Of a DNA stretch of 64,000 nt, positions 32,669 to 44,656 are shown in pieces. Every line of letters begins with the position of its first letter. Within the stretch, counting starts at the first letter, position 1. The notes under the pieces were generated by a model. That model saw only the letters and a list, made by a program, of their open reading frames with translations, was not told the DNA's origin and did not search any database. The stretch lies in assembly GCA_963281155.1 (NCBI GenBank), contig CAUJLY010000002.1:5828001-5892000 (forward strand), given 5' to 3'. The translations under genes were made by a program, and so were the position numbers. This DNA is from Rhabditophanes sp. KR3021. Its lineage: Eukaryota; Nematoda; Chromadorea; Rhabditida; Alloionematidae.

Positions 32669-34481
32669 ATGAAAGCTTGGCACACAACTGAATTTGGATC
32701 AGGTATCACTCTAGGATCAAGTGCTATTCCAACCATAAGAAATGGAAATGATTTATTAATCAAAGTAAAAGCAGCCAGTGTAAATCCAATTGATGTTCGT
32801 ATGTCTCAAGGATATGGCAATAAATTGCTATCAACATGGAAACAATTCCATGAATCGTCTTGGGTAGCTTAATCTATCTTTTATTTTAACTAATCATTTT
32901 TTTAGTAAGTGGACAAAAGTTATTAGCCCAATCTTGATTTGATATGTAACACCAACATAAAAGATCAGCTTCTTGATAAAGTCAATAAAATATAATGACT
33001 TGATGTCAACACCATCTGGAACATCCAACAGCAAATAAGCAGTATATTTTACAGTGCTCCAAGCTCGAGTTTTCTTTTACTCTTCCATTACGTTTTTCTA
33101 TAAGTCAACATTACAACAATTTTGATTTTTTCAGTTGATTATATTCTTGGCCTTTGCAATGTTTTCCAGACGTTGATATTTATTGGTCTCAAATTTACAT
33201 CCACTTGCTAGACAATTGAATTTCTCTTTGGTATTGGAATAGTCGTAGCTTTGTTTTACAGACCTTTCAACCAAATAAAAGTCATGATTGTCAATGAGAT
33301 GGTTGTAGAAAAACTCTCCTAATCTTAAAATAGTTTCTTCGTCAACCAAAAGCTTAAAAATAGAGAGTCGATTTGTGGCAGCATTAGTAAAATTGGTTTA
33401 AAGGAGTTAATGCAGTGTTAAATAGCTAATGATGTCTGTTTGTTATACTTTTCTTTAGAGTAGATTGCTTCAACTACATCTTTATAAATTGCAGTCATTT
33501 CTGTTTCCCTTTTTGATAAATGACAAACATATTTATTTGTTTTATATAAAATCAAATTAGTCAATAGAGTAAATCATATATTTTTAATTAATGTTATTTA
33601 TTACATGGACAGGCAAACAATAAATAGACTTCCTTTGATTGGTGGTCGTGATTTAAGTGGCGAAGTTATGGAAGTAGGAAGTAACGTTAGTGAATTTAAA
33701 AGAGGTGACCAAGTCATAGCTACTATTCCTGGAATTTTGAATGGAAGCCATGCTGAGTATGTTTTAACTGACACAACTAATGCCATCAAGAAACCAGAAA
33801 ATTTGAGTCATACTGATGCTGTTTCAATGGTTTATACAACAGCTACTGCATGGGCAGCTTTAGTATCAGTTGGAAGGTTAAATCCAAATAATTGCCAATG
33901 GAATCGTGTTCTCATTCACGGTGGATCCGGAGGTGTGGGCACTTCAGCTATTCAATTGCTTAAATCATGGAATATTGATAAAGTTGTAGCTACAGCTTCA
34001 GCTGCAAATCAAGGCATCATGAGAGAGTTGGGAGCCATTCCATTAGATTACAATGATGCAAATGTTAGGGAAAAGATAATTGCAGAAGGACCATTTGATG
34101 TTATTTTGTCCTGTATTGAATCTGATCTTACAAAATGGAGTGACACTTCAATGGGAAAATGGAGAAATTGTATCCATGTTTCTATTATTTCACCAATCTT
34201 AGAAGATACTGACAGATATGGTTTACCTCTAGGATTATTATCAACTGCATGCAAACACTTTGCCAGGAATTTTGATTCATTAAGATCAGGTCGTTGGTAT
34301 TCATATGCTTTCTTTACGCCAAATAAGGATTGTATGAAATATTTAGGAGATGCTTTGGAAACAGGGAAAAATGAAGCCAAAGGTTGAAAGAATAATGGGC
34401 TTTGATCAAATGGCAGAAGCTTATGAAGTTGTTGGAAAATTGCATGGTAGAGGCAAAACAGTAATTGATTATGAAAAGTGA
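32669..34481 (+). pseudogene. RTN4IP1-like quinone oxidoreductase, probably broken
   Basis: First part (32669-32871) starts MKAWHTTEFGSGITLG and runs through VKAASVNPIDVRMSQGYG. Second part (from about 33613) continues LPLIGGRDLSGEVMEVG, FKRGDQVIATIPG, the NAD(P)H-binding VLIHGGSGGVGTSAIQLLKS, and LPLGLLSTACKHF. Together this is the zinc-less medium-chain reductase family of mitochondrial RTN4IP1 (C. elegans RAD-8-like). Two faults are visible. The gap of about 740 nt between the parts lacks a good donor in the right phase and contains an antisense coding relic. Near 34370 an extra A in a run of five A shifts the frame just before the conserved end (FDQMAEAYEVVGKLHGRGKT, VIDYEK, stop at 34479). 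Either it is a pseudogene, or the homopolymer is a sequence error and the gene is real. Confidence 0.75.
33131..33480 (-). pseudogene. Degenerate coding relic (possible copy E of dispersed family)
   Basis: Minus strand, inside the gap of the reductase gene and antisense to it. The longest open stretch starts VDEETILRLGEFFYNHLIDN and continues through EKFNCLASGCKFETNKYQRL and ENIAKAKN. Weak spacing resemblance to copy C is seen (EK...F...KY...E...K.A). Upstream pieces (MTAIYKDVVEAIYSKEKYN) are broken by stops. Membership of the family is uncertain. Confidence 0.3.
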
Positions 34482-34659
34482 TTGTTTGATACATATTAAT
34501 TTTAAATATATTTCATAGATTAGTTGTTTTAATTGTACTTTGTTTTTCATTAATTTGGTTTTTATTTTGTATGACCCAAGAAGGAAAATTACTTATTAGG
34601 GTAAATTTGGTTGGTTGTTGATTTAATAAATTATTTATAGGTTATTACGACGGGTAAAT

Positions 34660-35370
34660 GATTAAAGCGGAATGTTCGAGCTATTTCTCGCATGTCAAGC
34701 AGCAAAATGATCTCTGCTGCCAAAATTAAGTACCAATTAAGCTTGCACGTTTCACAATCTACTGTTTACAGGTGTTTTCACCGCATTCGAGACCTTAAAT
34801 CAAGCTTATTTTAATACAAACAAAAACTGGAAAAAATGCTAGATATCGTTTTGCCTTAAACTGCCTTGATCACGATAATCAATGGGATAAAATTGTCTGC
34901 GCTGACGAGAAGACGTTCTGTTTAGATGCTACATATTGTCGACAAAGATACTGGCATGACAACAGGAATTTCAATTTGGGCAGCATTTCTTGGTACTAAA
35001 AAAGTTTGATTTGGTCTTTCTCAATAAGCCTATTAAATCAGAAGAATACTGCTCCGTAGTGGTGACCATCTTTTTCCATGCATCAATCTTAAATCCAACT
35101 GTTTATTTCATGGTAATGCTTCCATTCAAAATAGTCAAAAGCATATTTTGCGACCTAAAAACTTAAGACCTTCCCTATTCCGCTATACAGTTCTCATTTA
35201 AACTTGATAGAAAACATATTCACTATGTTTCTAAACTTATTTATAAAGGTGGAGGACAGTATGACTCGTATAAGGATTTAATTTAAAACATTGAAACTGC
35301 TTGGGATCAAATCGAATCACACTCTTGTCTTTCCTTGTATCACCTATGGATAAAAGATTGAGTGTAATTG
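34660..35370 (+). mobile_element. Tc1/mariner transposase relic (dead)
   Basis: Plus-strand frames give RAISRMSSSKMISAAKIKYQ and VSQSTVYRCFHRI (paired helix-turn-helix). Next comes LNCLDHDNQWDKIVCADEKT followed by FCLDA and YCRQRYWHD, the first catalytic Asp region of Tc1-type DDE transposases. The end reads LIYKGGGQYDSYKDLI, then NIETAWDQIESHS, as in Tc1/Tc3 C-termini. Several stops and frameshifts make it inactive. Terminal inverted repeats were not found by eye. Confidence 0.8.
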
Positions 35371-35909
35371 CAGTAGCTGAATGAGAGACGACCAGATATT
35401 AGATGGTAGAATTGTTACAAAATAAAAACTTTCGACTATTTTGAATCATATAACATTTTATTTTTTTCTCAAAAACATGAAGTACCCTTAATTAAATGGA
35501 ATAATAGAGGATAAAGATATTAATATAATGGAAGTAATATGTATTCCCGGTTACAGACTAGATACCTGATGATCAGTTATTTGAATAATTAAATGTCTGC
35601 AAAGCATAATTATCTACGTTACAATCCTATGGTTTAAAAAAGTGGAATAGATATTTTAGTTATTAGAAATGAAAAACCTTTTTATTTCAATATAAGAAAG
35701 GGTTGTTGCAACTATAGCCGCATATACAAGCTAGTAAGATAGTAGAAATTATACACTTAACTTTATTAAACCTATGTAACAAAAATTTCGTCTATCTAGT
35801 TCATTTTGTATCTTGTAACGACTGATTGGAAGGAACCGTACTTACACATTTCTTAATAACACAACATTATATTCAAATCAAACCATTATTATTACTTTTT
35901 CAAAGAACA
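35371..35909. other. Intergenic, upstream of importin gene
   Basis: AT-rich sequence after the Tc1 relic; must contain the promoter of the importin gene. No gene recognised. Confidence 0.5.
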
Positions 35910-38894
35910 ATGTTTAATGGCCAAGAGATGTCTGAAGAAAATAAACTGCAGTATTGTGTTAGTACTGTCAATGAGTTTTACTCTTGCACCAATCCAGATC
36001 GGCGCGTCGTTTTAAATGATATTTTGACTAATTTAAAGCATGGTAAGCTAGTATAAATTATTCCAATTTACTATTTTTTAGATATTTCTTTCTTAAAGTG
36101 TGCTTTTCAATGTCTTAGACCAGAAACCTCCCACACCATCCAATTATTCGGAGCTTCAATGGTATACACTATGATTCAAGAGCATTTTGAAGCTATTGCC
36201 GGGGAAGCAACTTTCATTCGAGACTTCTTGATGAATATTTTGTACACGATGCATGATCGAATTCCGTATGCAGTTTTTAACAAGTTGTCTTCTTGTTTAG
36301 CCTTGTTCATGTTATCAACAATGCCAGATATCTGGGCTAATCCAATCCAAGAATTGACCGTTTCCTGGGCCGACAAATCAGATCTTTGCTTGAAGGTATT
36401 AAGTGAAATGGCAACTCTTTTCCACAAACTGAAAGTTCCTTTGAGTCAAAGAAGTATTATCAAGACGGCTTTGCATGATAATTCTACAAATATCATTAGT
36501 ATCCTTCAAACAATTCTGTGTTCACCTGATGTCAACCCAGTAACTTCCCAAGCTGCCATTGAGTGTGTTGAAAGTTGGATGAAACTACCTGGATTAACGT
36601 TAGCAAATTTTGAACATGTTTTGTTGTTAATTTTGGAGGCTAGAGCCGATGATTATCGTGTTATTGATAAGATAATGAATGCGATGATGGACAATAAGGA
36701 AGTTAAGAAGAATCCTGAACTAATTTTGAAAGTTCTTAGTTTTATTTATGCCAAAATATTGCCTAGTACCATGAACTTCTTAAAAAGTTACAATTACGCT
36801 GCAGCAAGTACAGATGACGTCGAAACCGACTTTGAAGACATTAATTCAATGATTAGTGCTCTAACTGATTTTATGAGTGAAGTCATTAACAGTTTAACTC
36901 AGAACGTTGCTATTTGTACCAGAGCTTTACCAACTATTTGTGGTATGAGTGACTTCTTCCTCCAAATATCAAATTTCCCACAACCTTATCCAATCAAAGA
37001 AAACTTCTCAGACATTCCTCAGGATTACTGGGCTGCATTAAGAGAATCCTTACCTGAAGACAAAGCCTTCGATGAGAACTTCATTCAATATTTTGCCAAC
37101 AACCTAAGAGGATGCATTCACAAAATTGCCTACTCAACAAACCCAAATCTGTACAACAAGACGGAGTTCGAAAAATTAGAAAACTACAGAGTTAGAAGAT
37201 GCGAAGACTCCCTCAATGTCTACGACAAAGCACCAAGTGAAGCACTAGCCTTCTTGACTCAATCTTTAGAAGAAAGTTACAGAGACAAAAACATCAATGT
37301 GGCCGAGTCAGTTTTGTACTTGCTTGACAACATTGCAGACTATCTTAGTGATGCTGAATATTCAACTGTTGTTAAATTCATTAATTTGACACTTGCTTTT
37401 ACTAAAGCTAATGCTTTTGAATCCTTGCCAACGTATGATTTAGTGAAAGTTAAATTCTGCGAGAATATCCTCAGTATTTTAACTAAGTTTTCTTACCTGC
37501 TTTTGACTTGTGACGATAATGGATTGATGCTGACTAATTCAATTGATATAGCTTATTATTTTATGACTGCATCAAAGGCGACTGTTACGGATGCTATCAA
37601 TTATATCTTGAAGATCGTAGAAGCTCAAACATCTTTACTGCTTCCAATGGCAAATACTCTCATTCCGATTTGCTATAAGTTCTTTGAAAATGAAGAGCTC
37701 GAGCAAAGCGACAGGATTAATTCAATGAAAATAGTTGGTAATTTATTAGCTATCAAGCCATTAGAAGAGGTTCTAAGCAATATGAATACCTTAGTATTAC
37801 CACGGATGGAATTCATTCACCAAGTTGTTACAAATGAAAAAGAATTAAGCCATGAAGTTTCTGAGCAAGTCCAAGCTAAAATTCTTTTTGAATTAGCAGT
37901 CCTTGGAGCTATTGTCAAGAGTATTCAAAAACGAAGCTCTACTCGCGCAGAAGCTGACATTATTAGCAAAGATGGTTTAACAGTTGTAAATCCTGATGGA
38001 AAGGAAAAAGGTCTTGTGACTATCCAAGAACTAGAAGCTACTTCTCCTGTTTACATGATTTTGAAGCAATTTTCGGGAGATGTCATTATCTTGATTAATA
38101 GATTCAGCCATAACGATGCTTTGATGAAGGATATGATGAAAGTGTTGGAAGCTGCTCTCAATGTCCTAAAATACAATATCTTTTACTTTGCTGATTTGTA
38201 TCTAAATGTGATCGGGACTTTGATTTACAAGAACACACCTGTTGCTGTTGAATTAGGAAAAGCTTTTATGGTTTATATTGCCAAAGATAATGAAATGTTT
38301 TCCGTACTAATAGATCACGTGCAAGCTTGGTATTCGGGTGTTTTGATCGATGGTTTCCAATTTGTTAGAGAGGACGATCCAGTGGAAATGGTTGATTTGG
38401 CTTTTAGGATCTTAAGGAGAGGAAGTAGTTTGATTATTCGGGGCCATCCTGAAAATCAAATTGGAGTATTCTTACGGTCTGTTGGAGTCATTTGTACAAA
38501 ATTACTGGGTTCTGAAAATATGAATGCTAAAAGAGAAGCTGGCTCGACTTTGAAATTGTGGGTTAGAGCTGTTAGGGATATTCCTGGCATGTCTCCAATC
38601 AGGGATTTCCTACCGGAGATTTTACCAGGGATGTTGGACACATTTCTCGCAAATATTTCGAATCCATGTATTCAACAAAATGTTTTGGATGCTATATCGG
38701 AGTGTATGTGCACTTTAGTTACTGATTGTTCTGATATCACGAACGCTTATTACATCTCTCGGTATCCTGAAGATAGTGAACATTTTGATGGAATTTACAA
38801 ACAACTTTTCCTTCGCCCTGGTTCAACCAAAAACTACCAAATAAAGATAAATATCATCAACAGGCAATGCAGAAGAAACAATACGACAAATTAA
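35910..38894 (+). CDS. Importin-13-like beta-karyopherin
   Basis: Exons 35910-36042 and 36082-38894 join in phase 1 across a 39-nt intron, giving 981 residues (human IPO13 has 963). The start is MFNGQEMSEENK; an internal ATG six codons later is also possible. The N-terminal HEAT-repeat region has the IPO13 signature IQLFGASMVYTMIQEHFEAI and SCLALFMLSTMPDIWANPI, comparable to the MMPDAW stretch in IPO13. The rest is helical solenoid throughout (YYFMTASKATVTDAINYILK, YWAALRESLPEDKAF). Such receptors bind RanGTP and carry cargo both into and out of the nucleus. TNPO3 is the nearest alternative. The last 20 residues (INIINRQCRRNNTTN end) look unconserved. Confidence 0.85.
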
Positions 38895-39735
38895 TATTGA
38901 CTTTTTTGTTTAGTTATTTGAAATAAATTATTATCAATAAAAATTTGAAGGATTCCTTTGCATTTCATTTCCTTACTATAAATTATGAAATTTCGTATAT
39001 TTTCCCTTACAGCTAAACCTGAAATTGAGTATACACATTTTGCAGTAATGATGGAAAGTCTATAGTGCATCTTTTGGACACTATTCTACAATAAGTGTTA
39101 AGAACCGTTGTCAAAGTGTTGAGAGGGGTTCAAGAAGATGGCGAGCTATTTTAGAATCTAAGGTAAAATCAAACTGTGGTACCTATTTATAAAGGACGTA
39201 CTATACAACTGGAAGTGATTTTATCTGTACTTACAGGATAAATTGTAAATCAGAGGGCCAAGTTTTCAGTGTACGATACAATTTTTGACAAGCAGCTGAT
39301 GGAAACTATACTCAAGAAATTCCTCTACTAGCCTTTGTTCCTAAAGTTCATGTAACGAGTGAAATTACTTTGGAATTTTGCTGTTAAGAAGTCTGATAAT
39401 TGCAACGGTACTTGCAAAATTCTAGAAGCAGTATCTCGCAATACGGCCAAAATATAGGATTCAATATTTGAGAACGAAACAGCCAGTAATGATATTTAAC
39501 ATCTTTCAGAAGGAACACTTTTTTCGAAATGAATGCTATTCTTTGTTATAAATACCTTTTCAAAATGAGTTACATATCTTTGAAAGATTTGGACAAGCCT
39601 AATTTATATCAAACTACACTCACAATAAACAATCATCCCAACTACAAATATCGTGGAACAACGCACATCTAAAGATAGTCATGCTTTTAACCAACCACTA
39701 GCGTTAATTGACTAACACTAACACTTTCATTAATA
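38895..39735. other. Intergenic, with broken coding-like pieces
   Basis: About 840 nt between importin and ATG3 genes. Plus-strand frames hold short protein-like pieces broken by stops (for example KFSVYDTIFDKQLMETILKK near 39260). This may be another relic, but no family was recognised. Confidence 0.35.
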
Positions 39736-40653
39736 ATGAATACATTATTCAATAATTTCAAAAGCGTAGCCTTAAATGTGGGTGAAATGCTTACACCCAT
39801 CCTTACGGAATCAAAATTTATCGAATTAGGTGTACTTACTCCAGAGGAATTCGTTACAGCTGGAGATCATTTAGTTCATCATTGTCCTACATGGCAATGG
39901 TCATCTGCGCCAAAAGACAAGTGAGTATTATTTCAAACGACTTTTAACGTTTTTTATAGATTGAAGAATTATTTACCGAATGATAAGCAATATCTCATTT
40001 CTAGAAACGTGCCATGTTCTCGTAGGTGTAAGGATATGGAATATGACTCATCTCTTGAAAAGGTAATTGGAATTTCTGATGACGATGGCGAGGGATGGAA
40101 TGATACGCACCATTTTGCTGCAGATCTTCCAAAAGTTGCTGAAATTCAGAAGAAATCAGTCCAAGTTGCTCCAGTGGAGGTTGCAAAGGAATGTGACACT
40201 GTGCTGGGAATTGACGATGAAGACGATGAGTTGGAAGATCCGAATGTTTATAAACAAGGAGATTCGGATGATGATGAGGACGAAGAGACTATCCTTAAAA
40301 CGCGTACCTATGACTTAAACATCACTTACGACACGTACTACCAAGTCCCTAGATTATGGCTAGTTGGATACAATGAAGACAAAGGTCTGCTAACTGTCGA
40401 CGAAATGAATGAAGACTTCTCTCAAGACCACGCCAACAAAACAATCACCTTCGAAACACATCCTTTCACAAGCTTAAACGTAGCTTCCGTCCATCCATGC
40501 AGACATGCCCAAGTTGTCAAGAAATTATGTACTCAAATGGCCGAATCCGGTAAAACAATATCCGTCCATCAATACTTGATTATCTTCCTAAAATTCATGG
40601 CTGCAGTCATTCCAACTATTGAATATGATTTTACACAAAACGTCGATTTATAA
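39736..40653 (+). CDS. atg-3: ATG3, E2-like enzyme for ATG8 lipidation
   Basis: Exons 39736-39920 and 39960-40653 join in phase 2 across a 39-nt intron, giving 292 residues. The N-terminus carries the amphipathic membrane-sensing helix ([20 protein letters not shown]) and [17 protein letters not shown]. The characteristic CPTWQW and [15 protein letters not shown] segments follow. A disordered acidic insert is present ([24 protein letters not shown]). The catalytic cysteine is in [14 protein letters not shown]. The end has [20 protein letters not shown], as usual. It receives ATG8 from ATG7 and transfers it to phosphatidylethanolamine on forming autophagosomes. Confidence 0.97.
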
Positions 40654-40985
40654 TTTCATTTTCTGCAAAGAGATGTTTGTCATTTGCGTAACCAAATAAA
40701 TTAATGCCAACCCAAATTATTTTTAACTTCTAAACATTTAATCTAATTTATATAAAAAATTAATTCGGTTCCGTCATCTATCAATGAATTACTGTATTTT
40801 GAATAAAAATATCAGCGTAAAATTATAAATTGAAAAAATTCTAACGTAGTCTTATAGCATGTTTAATTGAACTAGCTTGAAACACAGCTATGAAAAGTAT
40901 TATTATTTAAATTTTTTGTATAAGTTCGATATTTTTCATAAAAATTGGAAACAACTTGATAATTTTGTTTAGTTCCTTTTATCTT

Positions 40986-41362
40986 GTAAGAACTCTTTTG
41001 GTCTTTGATATATTTTCATTCTTCTTCTACCTCCTACTTGTTTTCTTTCTAATTAAGAATCAATCATCAGTCAACAAATTTATCTCCAAGTCGTCATAAT
41101 GAGCTTATTTGATCTTCTTTATGTTGTTTTCATGTATGTCGATTCAAGACAAGGCAATGAATTTTGTTTGTTTAAAGATTTTTATAAATTGGCATATACA
41201 ACCTCATTATGGGTAGTATTCACCTTTAGTTATTTACAAGCATACGAAATTATTTTGTATCTCGCTGGATTGATGATTAGTGTAAACCGAATTACGGCAA
41301 TAATGTATCCAAATAATTATCATAAACTTTGGACGGCTCCTTTTTCTCGTATATTTATATAG
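40986..41362 (+). pseudogene. Serpentine receptor fragment (broken, first of cluster)
   Basis: The first helix region reads LLVFDIFSFFFYLLLVFFLI and stops at 41096-41098. In another frame the sequence continues SLFDLLYVVFMYVDSRQGNE and AGLMISVNRITAIMYPNNYH then KLW, the conserved helix III end of the neighbouring receptors. After FSRIFI it stops at 41362 with no further clear helices. One frameshift and loss of the C-terminal half make it a pseudogene of the cluster. Confidence 0.75.
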
Positions 41363-41919
41363 TTTCCTTTATTTATTGAAACTATTGTTTGTGACCTTAA
41401 TGTATGAAAATTAACCATAGATTTAAAGAAATTAAACAAACGTCTAATTTTGAATAGAAACGATGACATCAAAGAGTTTGTGATGATTTATAGCTTGGTA
41501 TTTAGATCCATCATTTGTCTGTTGCAACATTAAAGCGGATAATGGTTAAAGAAATACGGAAACAATCAGAAGTTTGTTATTGGTTAGCAGTGTATTAAGA
41601 AAATGTTTCATCAATTTTTGGAATAGATATTCGGCTAACAAGTCAAATTTCATTTCCCAAATGTTGCAGCGATCTCAAAGGCCTCATGTACTGAAACAAA
41701 CAAAAATATAAACGTTTTTATTTTTCTGTTAACTGGCTTTGCATAAATGTTGGTAATTGTTTAATACATACTAATTACTGCATACATATTATGATAAGTA
41801 AATTGAGACAAAGAAAGCTTCCTACCCCTACAATAAATACATGATTTCAAAAGCATAGTCATCATTCCTTGAATTTTTTTTACAAATTCTAAACTGCAAT
41901 TATATACAATCCAATATAA
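41363..41919. other. Degraded tail of receptor pseudogene and promoter
   Basis: No open frame. The first part may be the rotted C-terminal half of the receptor pseudogene. The right part should hold the promoter of the next receptor. Confidence 0.4.
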
Positions 41920-42885
41920 ATGTCAAACCAAATTGGTCTAAACATTTACTATTCCATCCTTGTCCTAATCGACACCTTGTCCTCCATCTTTTACATCTCA
42001 CTTTTAATATTTCTTGGTAAACGTTTATTTGAAAAGGAAAAAAATGGAGCCAAAACTTTTCACATTCTCTTTATGGTGGTAGGGTGGATGGATATGCTAT
42101 TTATTGTTGAGGAGTATTTGAGTTTCCGATTACCTCAATTTGGTTTATTTGAAACGTTTTATATGGAGTGGTTTAGATTTACTAGTTTACCGGCTATTTG
42201 CTTTACCTACTCCATAGCTCAAATTATTTTGACGGCTTGTATGAGTGGTGTCATTGCTTTGAATAGATTTACGGCAATTGCAATGCCAACAAAGTATTTG
42301 GAAGTATGGTGTACAAGGAATTTGGTTGCTTCAGTACTGATTCCAACTACTCTTTGTGCCATTTTCTTTGGCTTCTTTTGTGGCGCTGAGGCTGATTATA
42401 GTTTGAGCGAAGATGATGGACGAATGTCAGTTTTTTATGTAAATGAATTCGATGCAAACTTCATTTTCTTTACTTTGATAACCGCTCACGCCTCAATCCT
42501 AGTAATAATCGGCCTCCTCAACTATGGAATTATCCACAGCCTCAAAAAACAAATAAAAACAACCAACACCCAAATAAAAACCTTCAGAATTGACATAATC
42601 CTCATCAAATACGCTCACGTCCAATTTTTCCTTTTACTCATAACCTTCACAGCCGAATTACTACAAATTCTTTCCGCCAATTTACAATGGAATGAAATGT
42701 ACAACAACCTGATGTCAATTTACCTAGCCGTCGAAACTACCATGATATTTTTCAGCCCATTTGCATTATTAATTTTGAGTAAGGATATTAGAAACAAATA
42801 TTTTGTATTTATGAAAATTAAATCACCTATTCAAAGTAGTAATACTATTGTTCCAAGGACTTTTGTTACAACAAGACACTCTTAA
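41920..42885 (+). CDS. Serpentine chemoreceptor, Srv/Srg-like
   Basis: Single exon, 321 residues, seven hydrophobic helices: about 10-32, 46-66, 95-125, 136-156, 185-206, 231-252 and 268-288. The helix III end reads VIALNRFTAIAMPTKYLEVW, the NR-x-TAI-x-P-x-Y-x-x-W pattern of nematode srv/srg chemoreceptors. The end of helix VII reads FFSPFALLILSKDIRNKYF. Such receptors sense environmental chemicals in sensory neurons. The gene is intronless, unlike most genes here. It is followed by a paralog at 43354 and preceded by a broken one. Confidence 0.88.
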   Translation: MSNQIGLNIYYSILVLIDTLSSIFYISLLIFLGKRLFEKEKNGAKTFHILFMVVGWMDMLFIVEEYLSFRLPQFGLFETFYMEWFRFTSLPAICFTYSIAQIILTACMSGVIALNRFTAIAMPTKYLEVWCTRNLVASVLIPTTLCAIFFGFFCGAEADYSLSEDDGRMSVFYVNEFDANFIFFTLITAHASILVIIGLLNYGIIHSLKKQIKTTNTQIKTFRIDIILIKYAHVQFFLLLITFTAELLQILSANLQWNEMYNNLMSIYLAVETTMIFFSPFALLILSKDIRNKYFVFMKIKSPIQSSNTIVPRTFVTTRHS

Positions 42886-43353
42886 TTAATAACAAATTAC
42901 GTAGTGGATGAAAATAATTTATTTTTTACTCACAATCATACAACTAACTTGAGTTTAAACTTTTACTGAATATGTCGAAAAACATAATTAAAAGTCATGT
43001 TCCATTTAATTAATGACTAATACAGAGAATAATTTTATCACAAATTCATATGCTTATAACGTTTCAGTCAACAGATATCAAACCTATCCACTACATATAC
43101 TAAGAATATTTCATTTACTTAATTTATAAAATTGTTAAATCAAATAAATTTATTAATTCATTAAAAGATATTTTTGAAACAAACTACATTAACCAATTAA
43201 AAGAAGCGTGATTTTTATTTTACCATAAAATAATAAAGCATGGCTTGCTTTACTTTCACACGCTAAACCATATGATCTTCAAATTTGTTGCAAAGTTTAT
43301 AATTTAAATGAGCCAATTGGCTACAAGTAAGTTCTAAATAAGTTTAATTTAAA
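42886..43353. other. Intergenic between tandem receptors
   Basis: AT-rich spacer between two tandem chemoreceptors, containing the second receptor's promoter. Nothing else seen. Confidence 0.5.
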
Positions 43354-44355
43354 ATGCCCTTTTCAGGCTTGTATATTTACTATATTATTTGTATATTAAT
43401 TGACATCATTTCAACAATCTTCTATGTATTGCTACTGATTTTCTTAACTTCGAAACTAATCTCAACCTCCGACAAAACCATATCAAAAGAATTCTTTGTT
43501 TTATTCGTAATTTCAGGAGTTTTCGACTTAATATTTTTAATAGAGGAATATATAAACTTCAGAATACCTCAATTCGCCTGGTTTCCAGACTTCTACATGA
43601 ATTCATACCGCTATTCAATCTACGTGGGCCCCTGTTTCACCTACTCAATCGCCTCACTAATCCTAATCGGCCTCAACTCCGTAAATGTATCAATTAATAG
43701 ATTAACAGCCATACTATACCCCATCAAATACTCTCTCATCTGGAGTGGCTTAAATCTAAAACTATTAATAGCCTGGCCAATCCTCGTAACAATAATATTT
43801 TTCTTCTCCTTCATCCAAGCAGTCGGAGATTACGGCATTGACGATGGAGATGGTAGAATGTACCAAATTTACACTGATGAATGGGTTAATCAAATTATAT
43901 GGTATTTACTAATAGGCTCCCATGCCATCACTGTCCTACTAGTTGGTACAATCAACTATTATGTCGTGTCACAGATGCGCAAAATTTCATCAACTGGTAA
44001 AGTCCTTACCAACATCACAAAAACAGACATTGTCTTTGTCAAATATACTCAAGTATATTTTGTCATCGTACTATTCACTTTAGGCTTAGAATGTGCACAG
44101 ATTATTTCGTCTAATTTGGGTTTAATTGGAGTTTATAATAATTGTATGACGGTTTATGTAGGCCTTGAAACAGTATTAGTTTTTTTTAGCCCCTTTACAT
44201 TAGTAATCTTGAGTAGGGAGATACGGAGACGTTTTTTGGTATGGCTCGGATTAAACAAGCTTTCGGATAAATTTGGAGATTCAAATACAGTAGTACAAGC
44301 CCAACGGCAGGCTTCTAATGTCCATGGCCGAACTATTCCAACAAAAGTTATTTGA
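43354..44355 (+). CDS. Serpentine chemoreceptor, Srv/Srg-like
   Basis: Single exon, 333 residues, seven helices, paralog of the gene at 41920. Shared blocks include ILIDIISTIFYVLLLIFL, IEEYINFRIPQFAWF, VNVSINRLTAILYPIKYSLI then W, DYGIDDGDGRMYQIY (neighbour: DYSLSEDDGRMSVFY) and VFFSPFTLVILSREIRRRF. The conserved acidic DDGRM loop between helices IV and V is a cluster-specific feature. Intronless. Part of a local tandem array of at least three copies. Confidence 0.88.
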   Translation: MPFSGLYIYYIICILIDIISTIFYVLLLIFLTSKLISTSDKTISKEFFVLFVISGVFDLIFLIEEYINFRIPQFAWFPDFYMNSYRYSIYVGPCFTYSIASLILIGLNSVNVSINRLTAILYPIKYSLIWSGLNLKLLIAWPILVTIIFFFSFIQAVGDYGIDDGDGRMYQIYTDEWVNQIIWYLLIGSHAITVLLVGTINYYVVSQMRKISSTGKVLTNITKTDIVFVKYTQVYFVIVLFTLGLECAQIISSNLGLIGVYNNCMTVYVGLETVLVFFSPFTLVILSREIRRRFLVWLGLNKLSDKFGDSNTVVQAQRQASNVHGRTIPTKVI

Positions 44356-44656
44356 TTCAGCACAAAGATTATATTTCAAAAAACAACATACTCATCACAC
44401 ATACGTGCATTACTTTAAAAATAAAAGTCAAAAAGTGTCACTCTAACACTTAACTTATCCATTAACAAATTGAAAGTGATCAATCAACACCTCTATATTG
44501 TATGCAATTTATTTAAACATATTCAAAAGCATCTCGTAAAACAGCAAAGCAAATATAATAGTAATCTTTTGATTGTTGAACACTCACAAATATAGAATGA
44601 AATTTAGTTTGGAAATATACACAATACACATATTGAACTTAAATGGAAGGAGATTG
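44356..44656. other. Convergent 3' ends
   Basis: About 300 nt between the stop codons of a plus-strand receptor and the minus-strand EF-hand gene. It contains 3' UTRs only. Confidence 0.5.

Noticed and set aside
35371..35600. Possible terminal inverted repeat of the Tc1 relic
   Set aside because: Short resemblance between an AGGGTA-like and a TACCCT-like stretch flanking the relic, too weak to call.
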